This document shows, piece after piece, positions 12,601-24,771 of a stretch of 64,000 nt of DNA (positions within the stretch are counted from its first letter, which is position 1; every line of letters starts with the position of its first letter). The notes under the pieces were generated by a model. It was not told the DNA's origin. It did not search any database and was given only the letters and a program-made list of their open reading frames with translations. Origin of the DNA: Cercis canadensis (lineage: Eukaryota > Streptophyta > Magnoliopsida > Fabales > Fabaceae); NCBI GenBank assembly GCA_003255065.1, contig QAOA01000060.1, positions 322,601-386,600 of the forward strand, in the 5' to 3' direction. A program made the position numbers and the translations under genes.

Positions 12601-15600
12601 AAAGAGGTACCTGCTTCTTACTTTTAGTCTTTTTCTCGGGGTAATGGTGGCAATGATTGATGAATGATTTTGCTTCTCTTATCATGCATCTCAACAGAAA
12701 TGTATGAATGGAACATAAGTTGACTTATTACTAATTTAAGTTAGTGCACTTTCTCTGCTTTGTTTTGTCTTCCTGAAAAGCTGACTTGCTCTGATCTACT
12801 GATGTCACTTATTTTTGTTCCAAAGGGGAAAAAAAGGTTGAGTTCTATATTGTACTTTGAGGATAAGAATTTTCTTTCTGCTGGGTCTGCATGAGATTAA
12901 GTGTCTGTACACACCCGCTAGAATTTCAGGTCAATCGTACAACTTCTTATCATAGCTTTCATATGCATCTGAAGTCCCAGATCATTAATCATATAGTTCT
13001 TACAAACAAGATCACTATATTCAATTCTCAGTACTTAGAGTCTACTAAATTCTCCTATGTATGTTGGTTTTATTTTATTGATATTCAGGGTGCCATTACT
13101 ATGCCATCCATATGGAAATTGTTTTCTGCTTTCATGATTTTTGAGGTTTGTTTGCATTTTTTTATCTACTTGTAAAGTCACTTGTGTTATTTATTGTTAT
13201 AGTCACTAGTTTTTCCACATTTGGACAACTTATACCTTGATGTGTGTCTACGAAGACTCTGAAATATAAATTTCAACTTGCCTTTGGTGTCATTTGCATT
13301 GATTCTGCCACTCTTACCAAACTAGATTTTCAATCAATATTAGTTTAATTGTATTTTGCAGTTCAATTCACTTCTAGTTTCATCAGGCTCCTTAATGTAG
13401 CTTATGTTTTTCTATTTCAATTTGATTCTGGTTTGTCTGATCTCTCTCACAGGAGCATGATGAATTTAATGAAGTTAATGATGATAAAAGAGCATCCTTA
13501 TTGATGATGAACTTCTCTATGAAGGAAGTGGAGTTTGCAATCAGTAAGCTTGGTATGTAAATGTATATCTTGACCTTCATCAGTGTGATCAATATATACT
13601 TTATAATGGCATTATGGGGGCTGCATTTAGTTTTTTGTCTGCATTTTGACCTTCATCTCGGCATGCTAGCTTAGACATGTTAGAAAAAACAATCAAAGAT
13701 TTACATAACAAAAAGTTAGACTTCACCAGAAAATGAATTACTGTCAAGTTTTAGTTTACTAGGAGGGAAGATAACTCATTAGACCGTTGGGAAATGTTAC
13801 TCAATATGCATCTAGGGAATTTGTAGATGCATGTTACTTAGAGTAAAGAAAAAATTAAGTTATCTAGTTTTTGATATTAAAGTAACTAGGTTTGTTCTAT
13901 GGCTCTGACCAATGTTGGTCTCCTGGAAAAAGTTGAAACTAGTGTATTCTGATTGAAAATAATTGAGACAAACTTTTGAATTTAGGTTGCAAATATGTTT
14001 TCAGACATGTGTTTGTGTTCAGTTACTCTGACATGTATAAAACTTCTCAAAGGAGTGCTAGTGCTTGGGGCTCCATCTTAGCTTGGAATAGCATTTATGT
14101 TGGTATAGAAGGGATTTATTTACATACATTTACATGCTACTCACATTAGTATGGATATCTTGATTACCTGTTTCATGTCAGGTGAAGATGCTTCAGTTCA
14201 TGAGCTAGTGGATTATGTTGTTGCTGCCCAGATTGCTGAAAAATGTAAAAAGGAAGTAAATGATACTGTCAGTGAAGACTTGAAAAATGAGGTCGTAATA
14301 TTTATCCCATTTGAAGAGATTTATCAGCATAATTATTATGCTTAAGCCAATTGAAATTTATTAAAATGTTTACTTGGTTATCAATTTGACAAAATAATAT
14401 GCATCATATTGTTTCATGCTGTCAACGACTTCTCATTGGAAATCTGAGCATTATATGCTTACTTTTGTTGTGGGCTATGATTGTTCTGATGGCCTTTCTT
14501 TGGTGTTCAGCTCATGGCTCTTTTTAGGGGATATCTATAGCAGATATATAGAGGGGTTGGAGAACTTTATTGTGTTGATGAGATTGTTTTCTTTTACCAA
14601 ATTGTGTGTGTGTGTGTGTTTTTTTTTTCTTTGTTCAGGAGGATAACTTATCTTTCTTTACTGTATACCTTCTCTTCTCCTTTCAGTAAAACTTCTTTTA
14701 TGAAAAGAGTTTACCCACTTGTCATTTTGTTTAGTTATATATCATATCCTATGTTTTTGTTTGCATCTAATACTTGTTCAACCCTTGGGATTTCAGCTTA
14801 ATGATGAAAAACTATATGGAACCATGGAGAAAACACTTCGATTGCTTGAAATGGGTTTCTCTGAGAGTGAAGTATCATCAGCAATCGAGAGATTAGGTGT
14901 GTACTTATATAATAGCTGACCTTTTGTGCACTCCAGGAACTGAAAGATCACTTCTGCGGTTTTACCTAGACACTTTGATATATTTCAAGTGAAAATAGTG
15001 GTTTTTGGTAATTCTTGTGGATCCAGAGATTTTGTCACTAGTTATTATTAAGTTCTCTCCTGATCTGAAGGGAAAGTGACTCTTAAATATCTTTAGGATT
15101 ATGACATTATTGGAGTAGACTATAGACTTGTATATGCTATGGCATTGGCTTGTATAAATTCCAAAGTGATCAGTTGGCCCTTTTTAATTAATTGTTCTCC
15201 TGTATCTATCTTGTTATCTTTTTCGTATGCTTTGGCGAGGAAGTTTGTTTTGGCTTCTGCATCTTTTGTTTACTAATATTAGTTCTCTTTCAGGTTCGGA
15301 GGTTCCGATTTCAGAGCTTGCTAACTGTATTTTTGCAGTGCAAAATGGCATTGATTATGTTCCAGAATACAAGGTTATAGTTTATTCTACTTGTCAATCT
15401 ATGTGGCCTCAATTGTATTTCAACTGTGTTTCAGTTCAGCTTCTATTTAGTCCTTTATAACTTAGATTTTTCTATATGGAGCATTCTTGTATACAATTAC
15501 ATTTATGTGACTTCTATTCACACTTTAGCATACAATAGAAATTGTGCCAAGGGACACTCATTCACAGGCTGTATGTGAAATGAATCTTACTAGGAATTTG

Positions 15601-17893
15601 AAAGCATAAAATTAAACATTTAAAGTAAAATTAGCTCTTATGAACTGGCAAAAGATGCAGAGATGAATATGAAGGAAAAAAAAAAGACTACAAATAGTCC
15701 TCGCTCTGAATAAAACCGTGAGAAGGTGTGCTTCATTGCCAGATAGAAATTTTCCAATAAAGCACTCTTCATCCTAAAATAGAACCATACATAATAGGAG
15801 GACCACTCCCAGAACTTTATATCTACCATTGCCTGGTACCACACTATAGCACCTTAACAAGTCAATTTTCCTTGCCGGGAAAAATAGGAAAACCAAACAC
15901 CACAAACAGGGCAATGAAGAAGGAATTAATTTGTAAACTCTCCTTTACTCCTATATATGCTACATCAACTTGTAGGGGCCATTCTTAGATTCTCAGCTTT
16001 CAAACTTTATCAAAGGCTGCACTCCAGACAAAAAGTAATGTTATTGGTGGGGCACCATTCCTGAATAACACAGCAAAAGAAATATAGTGTCCCACTTGTC
16101 CCATTTGATAATATTAGGCCTCAGTTAATATCTTTTAGTAACAGAATAATAATCAAGGAATGAGGAAGGCCGTCACACTAAAGATACATTGATGTTATTG
16201 CTGTTTCCCACTCTTTAATCACCAGATTGAATTACATAATATCATCTCATACAGATTCACCCACAATTCACAGTCACATCATGAGAATGTTAATAATTAT
16301 TGTTCAGCAATTAAAACCTTCAACTGCTGTTTAGGTGAGCAAAAAGAACAAAATTTATATGTCAATATTTTTCATAAATGATTTTTAAGGTATATATAAA
16401 TTGTGTGAAATGCACATGAAATAACAGTGGAACTAAGTTAACGAAGTTACAACAATCACATGTTTGGTCTATTTTATACTCACCATGATACCTTAAACAT
16501 TGATCCTTTTATAACTATTTAATCGGTTACTGAATGATGGAATTTCTTGTTTGTCTAGTTTCCCGCCACTTCAACTGCAAGTCATTTACAAGATGCCATA
16601 CAGTGGAAGTCATATGGTACAGTTGATGTGAAAACTGAGAATTTTAGCCAAGGTGAACCTTCACAAGCAAGAGATATCAACTTAGAAGAAACTTATGGGG
16701 GTAAAAGGGTGAAGGAAGAGTATGTTGAAGAAATTCCAGGTGCTATTTCTAACATGAGATATTCTGGCCTCATGGATTATCATATTGATAAAAGACCCAA
16801 GCAGGAATATAATGATTTTTCAAGCTCTTCTTTTGATCCTTATTGGATGGAAGAAAAAGTTGATACTGAAGTAGCTGGACAGTCCAATATTTACAAATCA
16901 AATCCGTCCAGGGTTCTTAATGGAGTGGTGGCAAAGCCTCCGTATTTCTTTTATGGAAATGTCTCAAACATATCCTATGACTCATGGAAAAAATTATCTC
17001 AGTTTATATATGCTGTTGAACCTGAATTTGTGAATACTCAGTACTTTTCAGCCTTAAGTAGAAGAGAAGGTTACATACACAATCTTCCAGCTGAAAATAG
17101 GTTCCACATCCTTCCAAAGCCGCCCATGACCATTGAAGATGCAATACCACATACAAAGAAATGGTGGCCATCTTGGGATAGGAGGAGCCAGTTGAGCTGC
17201 ATTAATTGTGAAACTAGTGGCATACAGCAGCTTTGTGATAGATTTGCAAGGATTCTTGCTGATTCTGGTGGAGTACTTAGACCTGAACAACAAAAAGATC
17301 TCCTTCATCATTGTGGTGCACTAAATCTTGTATGGATTGGCAAATACAAACTGGGTCCTATTCAACCTGAACATTTGGAGCTTATCTTAGGTTACCCATT
17401 GAATCACACTCGTTATGCTGACAACAGTTTGATAGAAAGACTTAAATCACTGAAATACTGCTTTCAGATAGATACATTGGGGTATCATCTTTCTGTGTTG
17501 AAGCCCATGTTCCCTGGTGGATTGACATTGTTATCAATTTTTAGTGGAATTGGTGGGGCAGAAATTGCTCTACATCGTCTTGGAATTAAAATGAAAGCTG
17601 TTATCTCAGTTGAGACCTCAGAAACAAAGAGAAAGATTCTTAAGAGTTGGTGGCATAATACTAACCAAACTGGGGAGTTGGTGCAGATTGAAGACATTTC
17701 AAGGTTAACCGGTACCAAGCTTGAGAGTTTGAGTGAAAGATTTGGTGTTTTTGACGTGATCATCTGTCAAAATCCACCCTCATCAAGTTCTAAAAGTCAT
17801 GTAGGTGACAATCTCACAGCTTTAGATTTTACCCTGTTTTATGAATTTGTTCGTGTTCTACAACGTGTAAGGAGTATGTGTGAGAGGAGATGA
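9694..17893 (+). CDS. DRM3: DRM3-type rearranged DNA methyltransferase, catalytically degenerate
   Basis: Spliced CDS, 733 aa. Exons are 9694-9816, 10085-10181, 10387-10433, 11315-11425, 12508-12606, 13453-13552, 14182-14291, 14797-14896, 15294-15373 and 16559-17893, all in phase. The leader has an exon ending at 8564. Three UBA-like helical segments are visible: residues 42-89 (FFIGMGFIPSLVDRVMEENG), about 165-205 (LLMMNFSMKEVEFAISKLG) and 235-280 (TLRLLEMGFSESEVSSAIE). The C-terminal half is a rearranged cytosine-methyltransferase domain with AdoMet motif I FSGIGGAEIALHRLG at about 617. Motif IV should contain Pro-Cys, but here reads ICQNPPSSSS with Pro695-Pro696, so the catalytic Cys is absent. 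That is the known state of DRM3, a non-catalytic partner in RNA-directed DNA methylation. Length fits DRM3 (about 710 aa). Two neighbouring exons look duplicated (see findings). Confidence 0.9.
11315..12606 (+). repeat. Paired, probably duplicated exons in DRM3-like gene
   Basis: Exon 11315-11425 (37 codons) and exon 12508-12606 (33 codons) are adjacent, both phase 0-0. Both begin GCTCTTCAAAA, encoding ALQNSN and ALQKSN, and both end in a Lys-Glu pair before the donor. The bases before the acceptors also match (attag and atatag). The centres differ. This fits an old tandem exon duplication in the linker between UBA segments 1 and 2. Confidence 0.6.
14535..14705 (+). repeat. Intronic repeat copy 1 (GGATTGGA...hairpin family), DRM3 intron
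   Basis: Decayed copy of a short family that recurs in VPS13 introns. It has gatatatagaggggttggag, then caggaggataacttatct, then a T-rich end with cttcttttatgaaa. The hairpin is broken here. A GT microsatellite sits inside (14607-14620). It is in gene-sense orientation. Confidence 0.5.
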
Positions 17894-18979
17894 GAGTCTG
17901 CATAACCTGGTACTTGTACATTATAAGTTGATAGATTACTGACCATGAATTTTCCATCTTCTCTCTTGAAGCCTCTACTTAGTTACTGCATTTTACATCA
18001 AATGATTGATTAAACAGTTAACTCCTATATCATTTAGTAAATAAACACAGTAAATGTATTGGTTAAAATTTATTTAAAATGTCAAATTAATTGTATGTGA
18101 GTTGGTTAATTCGATTTTAAGTTCTATAAATTATTTTGAACAAGATTTTATTTATTTTCTTTTGCTGAGAGTTATCTTGAACGAATATCTAAAGATGAAA
18201 CCCAGCCCAAACTAAATAATTATGAGACTAGCGGGCCCAGCCCAGCACTTGTCTAGCATGGGCTGTAGACCATTTGAAGTTCCATTTAACTTTCTAATGG
18301 GGGCGTAGGCCTCCCTGTTGGGCTACGTGAAATTAACAAGTTGTAATCAGCTTTGGGGCCTACAAATAAAGAGTTGGCATGCTTTCTCACATTAAAAAAA
18401 AGAAAAAAAGTTCACTTGCTGTCAAATAGGATAATTTCATAGTCGGTCTGATTAGGAGTTAAAATTGGAGAGAAATGAGAGAAAAAAGAAGTAAATGTGT
18501 CCATTTTTTTTGTTTGGGAGTTTAATATTAAAAAAGAGAAAAAAAAAATCAAGGGATAACCTCAAACTCTTGCATTTTTTTGCCTTCATTTTTGTGTTTC
18601 NCATTTTTGTGTTCCTTCAATTTGAGAGATTTGGAGAAGAAAGATGAGTAATTTATTATTATATTTGTATTATTTCTTCAAATTTTATATGAAATAATAT
18701 TTGGATTTTATCTCCACACTATCTATTAATATAGAACCTACAATAAAAAATTATTCATTTTTTAATTATTTTCTCTCTCTTTAATCGAAATGTCATCACT
18801 TGCAACATTTTCATCATCTCACTGATCTCTCTCTGTACTTGGGGTTAAAAAATTTTGTTTCTTTTTTTATTATAAATTTCCTGCCCCTCCTCCTATTGAG
18901 CTACAGTAAAAAAATTCTATATTAGATAAAATTAAAAAATAATACTACCGTTACAATTATATTACATTATTTCATTTAA

Positions 18980-19020
<41 letters not shown>

Positions 19021-19984
19021 GAATCACAATATTATTTTTAAAAAATAATTTATTGACTACAAAATAGATTATATTTTTTTATGTAAAAAAGTCTATCACA
19101 TTATTAAATCTTATATTAAATATATTTATTTGATAAATAAAGAATAAATTTATAAAATTATAAATTTTTCTTTCTTTCTTTTCCTTTTCTCTCCCTTTTG
19201 CTCATTTTAATCTTCTAAATAAAGAAGAGGAAATTGCTCCCTTCCTACCTTATTATTAAAAGCCAATGTATATAGAGAGAAGCTATTAAATAAATAAAAA
19301 TAAGTATGAAAGTTTTTTTTTTCTAAACAAAAAAGAAGAAAAAGTGTTCAGATTAATTAAAATAGTGAGATTGTTGGGGATTGATCATGAATTGATGGAG
19401 AGGTTGGGCGGGTTAACTTCAGATTTATTCTAGTCTTATTTTGAGTAAAACAATATAGTTCTTAGGCAATGTAAAAAAATGGCATCAATATGATGATGAC
19501 TTGGGTTTGGTTTCGGTTGCATTCTACATGAAATTATTATTGCACAAAATTGTAAATTAAATAAAGTAACCAACCGTTGTAACTTTGTGTTGGTCTCAAC
19601 AATTTGATCAAATTTGGTTATCAACTTGTCATAATACCTAACAATATCGGCCCTCTTATCCAATGAAGATTAATTATTCAGTAACTAATGGCAAACAAAG
19701 AATAGAAAAGGGCATAGTGAATTAAGGGTTTGGTGAATCGGGACTCTTATAAATTTAAACCAAAATTGAGAAACTTTGAAACTAGAGATAGCAAAATCTG
19801 ATCCTAGTTGAGTTTTTTTGCCCAAATTACTTGGGGGTGTGAGGCTTGTGTGAAAAGAAACATAGGGTTATCGGGGGCACACAAACTAAATTATAGCTGG
19901 AGCAATGAAATGAATTTAGACATACTACACGTTTATAATTATGTAGGATCTCACATAGTGGTGTTTTGGGGGCAAATTATATAA
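17894..19984. other. Intergenic, no gene seen
   Basis: After the DRM3-like stop codon come a 3' UTR and AT-rich filler. There is an n at 18601 with nearly the same words on both sides (catttttgtgtt), and an uninterrupted AT dinucleotide run at 18981-19017. I see no coding sequence, RNA gene or clear element. Confidence 0.5.
18981..19017. repeat. (AT)n microsatellite
   Basis: About 18 uninterrupted AT units. The locus is expected to vary in length between individuals. Confidence 0.9.
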
Positions 19985-20599
19985 TTAATATTGTTTAATA
20001 AAGTAATTAGATTTAGGATAGTTTTGAAACTATTTACTAAAATGGGTTAGTTTTTTGACTAAAAAATATTGATGCGTTTTTATCATAAAACGCTAAACAA
20101 AACCGCATTTTAAACAGAAAATGTGAAAATAGAAGTGCATTTTGTTAAAGAAAACACGGATTCATATTGGAAAAAATGCTAAAAGGTTGATTAGATCTGC
20201 GTTTCTTGAAGAAAACGCGAATTCAATCAATGTTTTCTTCAAGAAACGCGGATCTAATCAGCGTTTTCTTCAAGAGACGCGGTTTTTATCCGCGTTTTCA
20301 CCTTTTTCACTCCCACACGCTCTTCTGGTTCTATGAAACACGGTTGTACTTCTATAAAACGCTATTCAAATTCTGTAAAACGCTAACACTGAGCACTGCT
20401 CAAAACAACGTTTTTTTCAATGGATCTATTCTATAAATAGCCATTTGTATTCATTTTCATTTGCTGATTGAGATTATTTTGAAGTGGTGAGTGCATTTTG
20501 AAATTGAGAGAGAAATACTACAAAATTGTTCTTCACCGCTCAAGACATCCGTGTTCCACGATGTGTGGCCATACACATGGGGATCCAACATGGTTTGAA

Positions 20600-23500
20600 G
20601 ATAGGGATGAATATGCATAAGGATATATGTCGCCTCAATCAAATGTTATCCCCAATGGATATTTTTTATTTCCATTACGAAATTTAGAGTTCCAATTGTT
20701 TTCCTTGCCACAACTAAATACAACAATAAAAAAAAAAAAAGTTACATCAATTAAACCAGTCCCTATTCGGGTCTGCATCTTGTTGATATGGGATTGTGGT
20801 GTCCACCATATCTGGATCAACGAAATCAGAAAACTACAATTGTCGACCATTCTGCTCCGTCGGATACATACAAACATGTGGCATAGGAGTCTGTTCGACT
20901 GAGCCAAGTACATAGCAATCGATAACAGGACCAGTAGCGTGGCCAAACGTGAGACCCAAATCCAGCTGTACATCATCAGCCGATGGGGGTGTACCCACAT
21001 TAGTGTCGAATACGTTAACTAGGGGAGAACCCAGTCCTCCCATGGCACTAAGGCCCTTTATGTCTACAGTAAATTGCGGCTACACGAACCGGGATTGCAA
21101 GTTCAGAGGTGGTGCAAAGGTGGAAGCATCACCCTGCCTCCTAGAACCACGCAATAATCTAGAACGTCGACTAGACGACAATGACCCTGACCCTAACATC
21201 AGTTCACGGTGGGGCCCACTCTCCCCGTTGGCCGGCAACATGCCCCATTGCGCAAGTACTTGCTCTATCCCTGCCTACCTGCATCTGCTGCTGCAATGTA
21301 GCCCATTGCTCAGAAGTCAAAGGTGCACGCGGATAAGGACCATGAAATGTAGGAGCCTGATGTGATGGCCTATAGGGTTGAGTCTGCTGCGGTGGACGTT
21401 GCTAGGGTGAAGACTGCTGGTGTGCACGTCTGTCATCCTGTAAATAACATATATTTAGAAGTTAAATAAAATTTACGCTACTTGATATGAGATGCAATAT
21501 GACACAATACACTAACCTGAACACCACGGGGAACGCTACGTGGACTAATCCACCGCCGAGTAATGCGAAGATACCATGACATGTTATCGTGTGTAACGCC
21601 CAATCTCGGTGCTAGAATAACTAAGCTCAGTCACCGGCTATTCCACTGCCGATAGTATGGTAAATGTATGATCGTCCATTATGTATCCTGCTTCTCCCTA
21701 ATGGTACATGTCTCCAAGTCATCATCGTACTCTGGGGGAGAAGCCATAATGGCCTGCAACCCGCCAAACTGACGCATCACTCGATCTGGGTAGTGTCCCT
21801 TTATCACATTAAATGAACAGAGAGGCACCCGAGCTGTCCATATCTGACGTCCAACAGTACAAAATTCTAGCAACTGAAAGTTCAAGTATGGCTGCCACAC
21901 AACCTATACGTTAAAAAAATATTAATTAAAAATTGTAAGCATGCAAATTCTATATTTACTCAATAATAATAAAATTACAAATATTTAGGATTCACTCACC
22001 TCATCACTGTCAAGGCGATGAAAAACCCAACGATAGCCCACATGGTTCCTGTTGAAGCCGAATATATGGTCATAACTCAAAGGAGGTCGTCACCTAATAT
22101 ATAATTTGAAATTATAATTAGATCTAACAGCAAATAATTATGTATTTCAAAAAATTAATATTAATTACACTAATCTGCTCGCGACTGATTCGATAAGAGG
22201 CACAGGGGCAGCTGGGGGGGACGGAGACACTGTAAGGAATCTCTCATATGCCCATGCTTGTAGGAGGACTAAGCACCCTCCAGCGTCTTCCAGCTACGTC
22301 GAAGTCTTCTAGTAACTCCAGGTACATTAGGTGCACATAGTTTCCAATAGTATCTGGGATAAGTCAAGAGCCAATCAACTGAAGAATATATGTCCTCGCA
22401 TAATACTCCAGTACACATGGCAACACATCATGTGGGCAGACACAGAATGTGGCCTTCAACAACGACAAACAAACACGGGATCCAGAAATGACATTCTTCG
22501 CAAGCACCACTCCTAATAAATGTGTAATCTTGTCGTGTCATGCTGGATGAAAGCTCCTCCCACCAACAACAATACTATTTACACTGAGCCCTAATAATAT
22601 CTATTTGTCTTGGAGAGTTATTGTACACTTTTCGAAGGGCATATGGAACGTGTGTGTCTCTGGATACCACCGCTCCACTAATGCAGATAAAAAATGTATG
22701 TCTAACTGCATAGGCCTGATATGATAAACCACATCAAATCCTGCTCTTAGCGGATATGGGATCAATCTCTAAACTGAGGGATCAATCTTATGAGAACGAA
22801 GGCGAATTAGTCTCGGTCCCTAATATAAACCAAAATAATATTTATTAAAACAATAAATAGAGTTTAAACAAATAACTCTAAAACTCATGGCATTAAACCT
22901 TAAACCCTAGACCAAAATCCTAAATCTTATTTTCTAAACCCTAAACCCTAAATAATAAACCTCATATCCTAATCCCTAAAATTTAACTTAAACCTTAAAT
23001 CTTAATTTTTAATCTCAAACCCCAAACTCTAATCTCTGAACCCTAATCTTTGAACCCTAAACCCAAGTCCTAAAACTTAAACCCTAAATTCCACAACCTA
23101 AATTTCAAAATCTAAACTCTAAACTGCTATTTTTGAACCTTAACCTTGGAAACCCTAAACCCAAAACTTAAACACCAAACTCTAAATCCTAAACTTTAAA
23201 TTCTAAATACAAAACCCTAATCTCTGAACCCTAACTCTCAAAACCCTAAACCCTAAACCATAAACCCAAAACTTAAACCTCAAACTCTAATCCCCAAATA
23301 CTAACTCCAAGCCTTATTATTCGAACCCTAATCTCTAAACCCTAAATCTCAAATAATAAACCTCAAACCCTAATCCCTTAATTCTAATCTCAAACTCCAA
23401 ACTCTAATCTCTGAACCATAAATCATAAATCTTATACCTCAGTCCTCAAATGTTAAACCCTAACCCCAAGTTCTAAAATCCAACACTTAAAAACCAAACC

Positions 23501-24537
23501 CTAAATCCTAAATTAAGAAATCTAAACCCAAAACTCAAACCCTCAAAACCCTTAATCAAAGTACTAAAAACCTAAATATCAAACCCCAAATCCTAAACTT
23601 CAAAATCAAAATCCTAACCCTAAACACCAAACACAAAAAATGAGTTGCCCAAACCCTAAACCCTCAAAACTAATCCTTTAACCCTAAATCCCAAAATTTT
23701 AACTATAAACCTCAAACTCTATTCTCAAACCCCAAATCATAAACTTTAAATCTCAAAACTTAACTCCAAATCATAAACCCCAAATGGTATACCATAAATC
23801 TAAATTTCAAATTATAAGCTCCAAATATGAACCCTAAACCCTAATTCAAACCTTAAATCCTAATCCCAAATCTTAAATCTTAAACCCCAAAGCTCATAGA
23901 CTAATCTCAAACCCAAAATATTAAACCCAAAATTAAATACCCAAATCTTAAACCCTAATCCCTTAACTTAAAACCTCAAATCCCAAAACCTAATCTCAAA
24001 GGCTAATTTTCAAACCCTTAATCTTAACCTAAAATCTCAAATCTTAAATTATAAACAATAAAGTTTAACCATAAACTTTAAACTCTAAGTCACAAATTTA
24101 ATAAAACTACTTTGCTAATTTAATAATTCCAAATAACAAATTTAAATTAACTCATTTATTTATAAAATTTAACAATAACTGCTAAAAATGAAAATTAATA
24201 ATTTAATTATATAAATTTAATAGATACTACTAAAACATTTAAACTAATAAATGAAGACAAAATTTTAACTGTAAACAACACTAACATAAATTAAGACAAA
24301 TATCTAAACTAAAATCTAAACTAATAATTTAACTCTATTAGTTTAATAATTACAAACAAAACAAATAAATAATCAAGACAAATTGCTAACAGTTTAAATT
24401 TAACAAATCTAAACTTAAAGATTAAATTTAAATTTACTAACCTCATTGTCCCATATTTGATTAGAAATATGCAACAGTTGTAAAGTTAAGACAGATGAAT
24501 CTATTGGTCCCGATATAATTTCTCCATGACCGACCAT
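20600..24537 (-). pseudogene. MAIN-like plant mobile domain (PMD) pseudogene
   Basis: Read on the minus strand. Exon 1 is 24442-24537, 32 codons starting MVGHGEIISGPID and ending IWDNE before a GT donor. Exon 2 begins at 22819 and holds the PMD core: VERWYPETHTFHMPFEKCTI, CVCPHDVLPCVLEYYAR and GNYVHLMYLELLEDFDVAGR. Further pieces are 22000-22090 (NHVGYRWVFHRLDSDE) and 21679-21900 (GRQIWTARVPLCSFNVIKG and PDRVMRQFGGLQ), then a weak C-terminal part to about 20830. Known MAIN/MAIL proteins act in meristem maintenance and TE silencing, and many PMD copies ride on transposons. Exon 2 has at least four in-frame stops (after IDPSV, LQDK, SFHPA and QLIGS), so this copy is dead. The first intron is almost wholly telomere-like repeat. 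Confidence 0.8.
22880..24080 (+). repeat. Degenerate interstitial telomere-like array (CCCTAAA)
   Basis: About 1.2 kb is built of variants of the plant telomere unit read as CCCTAAA, for example aaaccctaaaccctaaa near 22940 and 23240, with many substituted forms (aaatcc, aaacttaaa, aatctc). Perfect adjacent units are few, so the array is old. It lies within the TIR element, between exons 1 and 2 of the PMD pseudogene. Confidence 0.85.
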
Positions 24538-24726
24538 TTTTTTAAGTGCAAAGTGAAAATTAGACTAAAAATAAAAATTGAAATGGAAGATTGAGAATGC
24601 TTGAGAACAAAAAGAGTAGAAAATGTGAGATGAAAATATGAAAGAAAGGATGGGAGATCGGAGAAAGAAGAAGGGACGATGGGAAAATGAAGGGTTCGGA
24701 GAGGTGAGGGGAGAATGAAGGGGTCC

Positions 24727-24759
<33 letters not shown>

Positions 24760-24771
24760 GNGGGGGGGGGG
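24727..24771. repeat. (GA)n then G tract with unresolved base
   Basis: A GA run of about 11 units passes into a G tract split by an n at 24761. It lies just upstream of exon 1 of the PMD pseudogene. A homopolymer sequencing gap is likely. Confidence 0.9.

Noticed and set aside
20949..21365. 138-codon plus-strand ORF in the TIR element
   Set aside because: The opposite strand carries the PMD-gene remnants in this area. The plus-strand frame has no recognisable domain.
22880..24080. True telomere or chromosome end
   Set aside because: The repeat is highly degenerate, has normal genes on both sides and lies within a transposon-like element.
22860..24100. CRISPR-like or satellite array
   Set aside because: Units are 7-base telomere variants without spacers. 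CRISPR does not occur in plant nuclear DNA.
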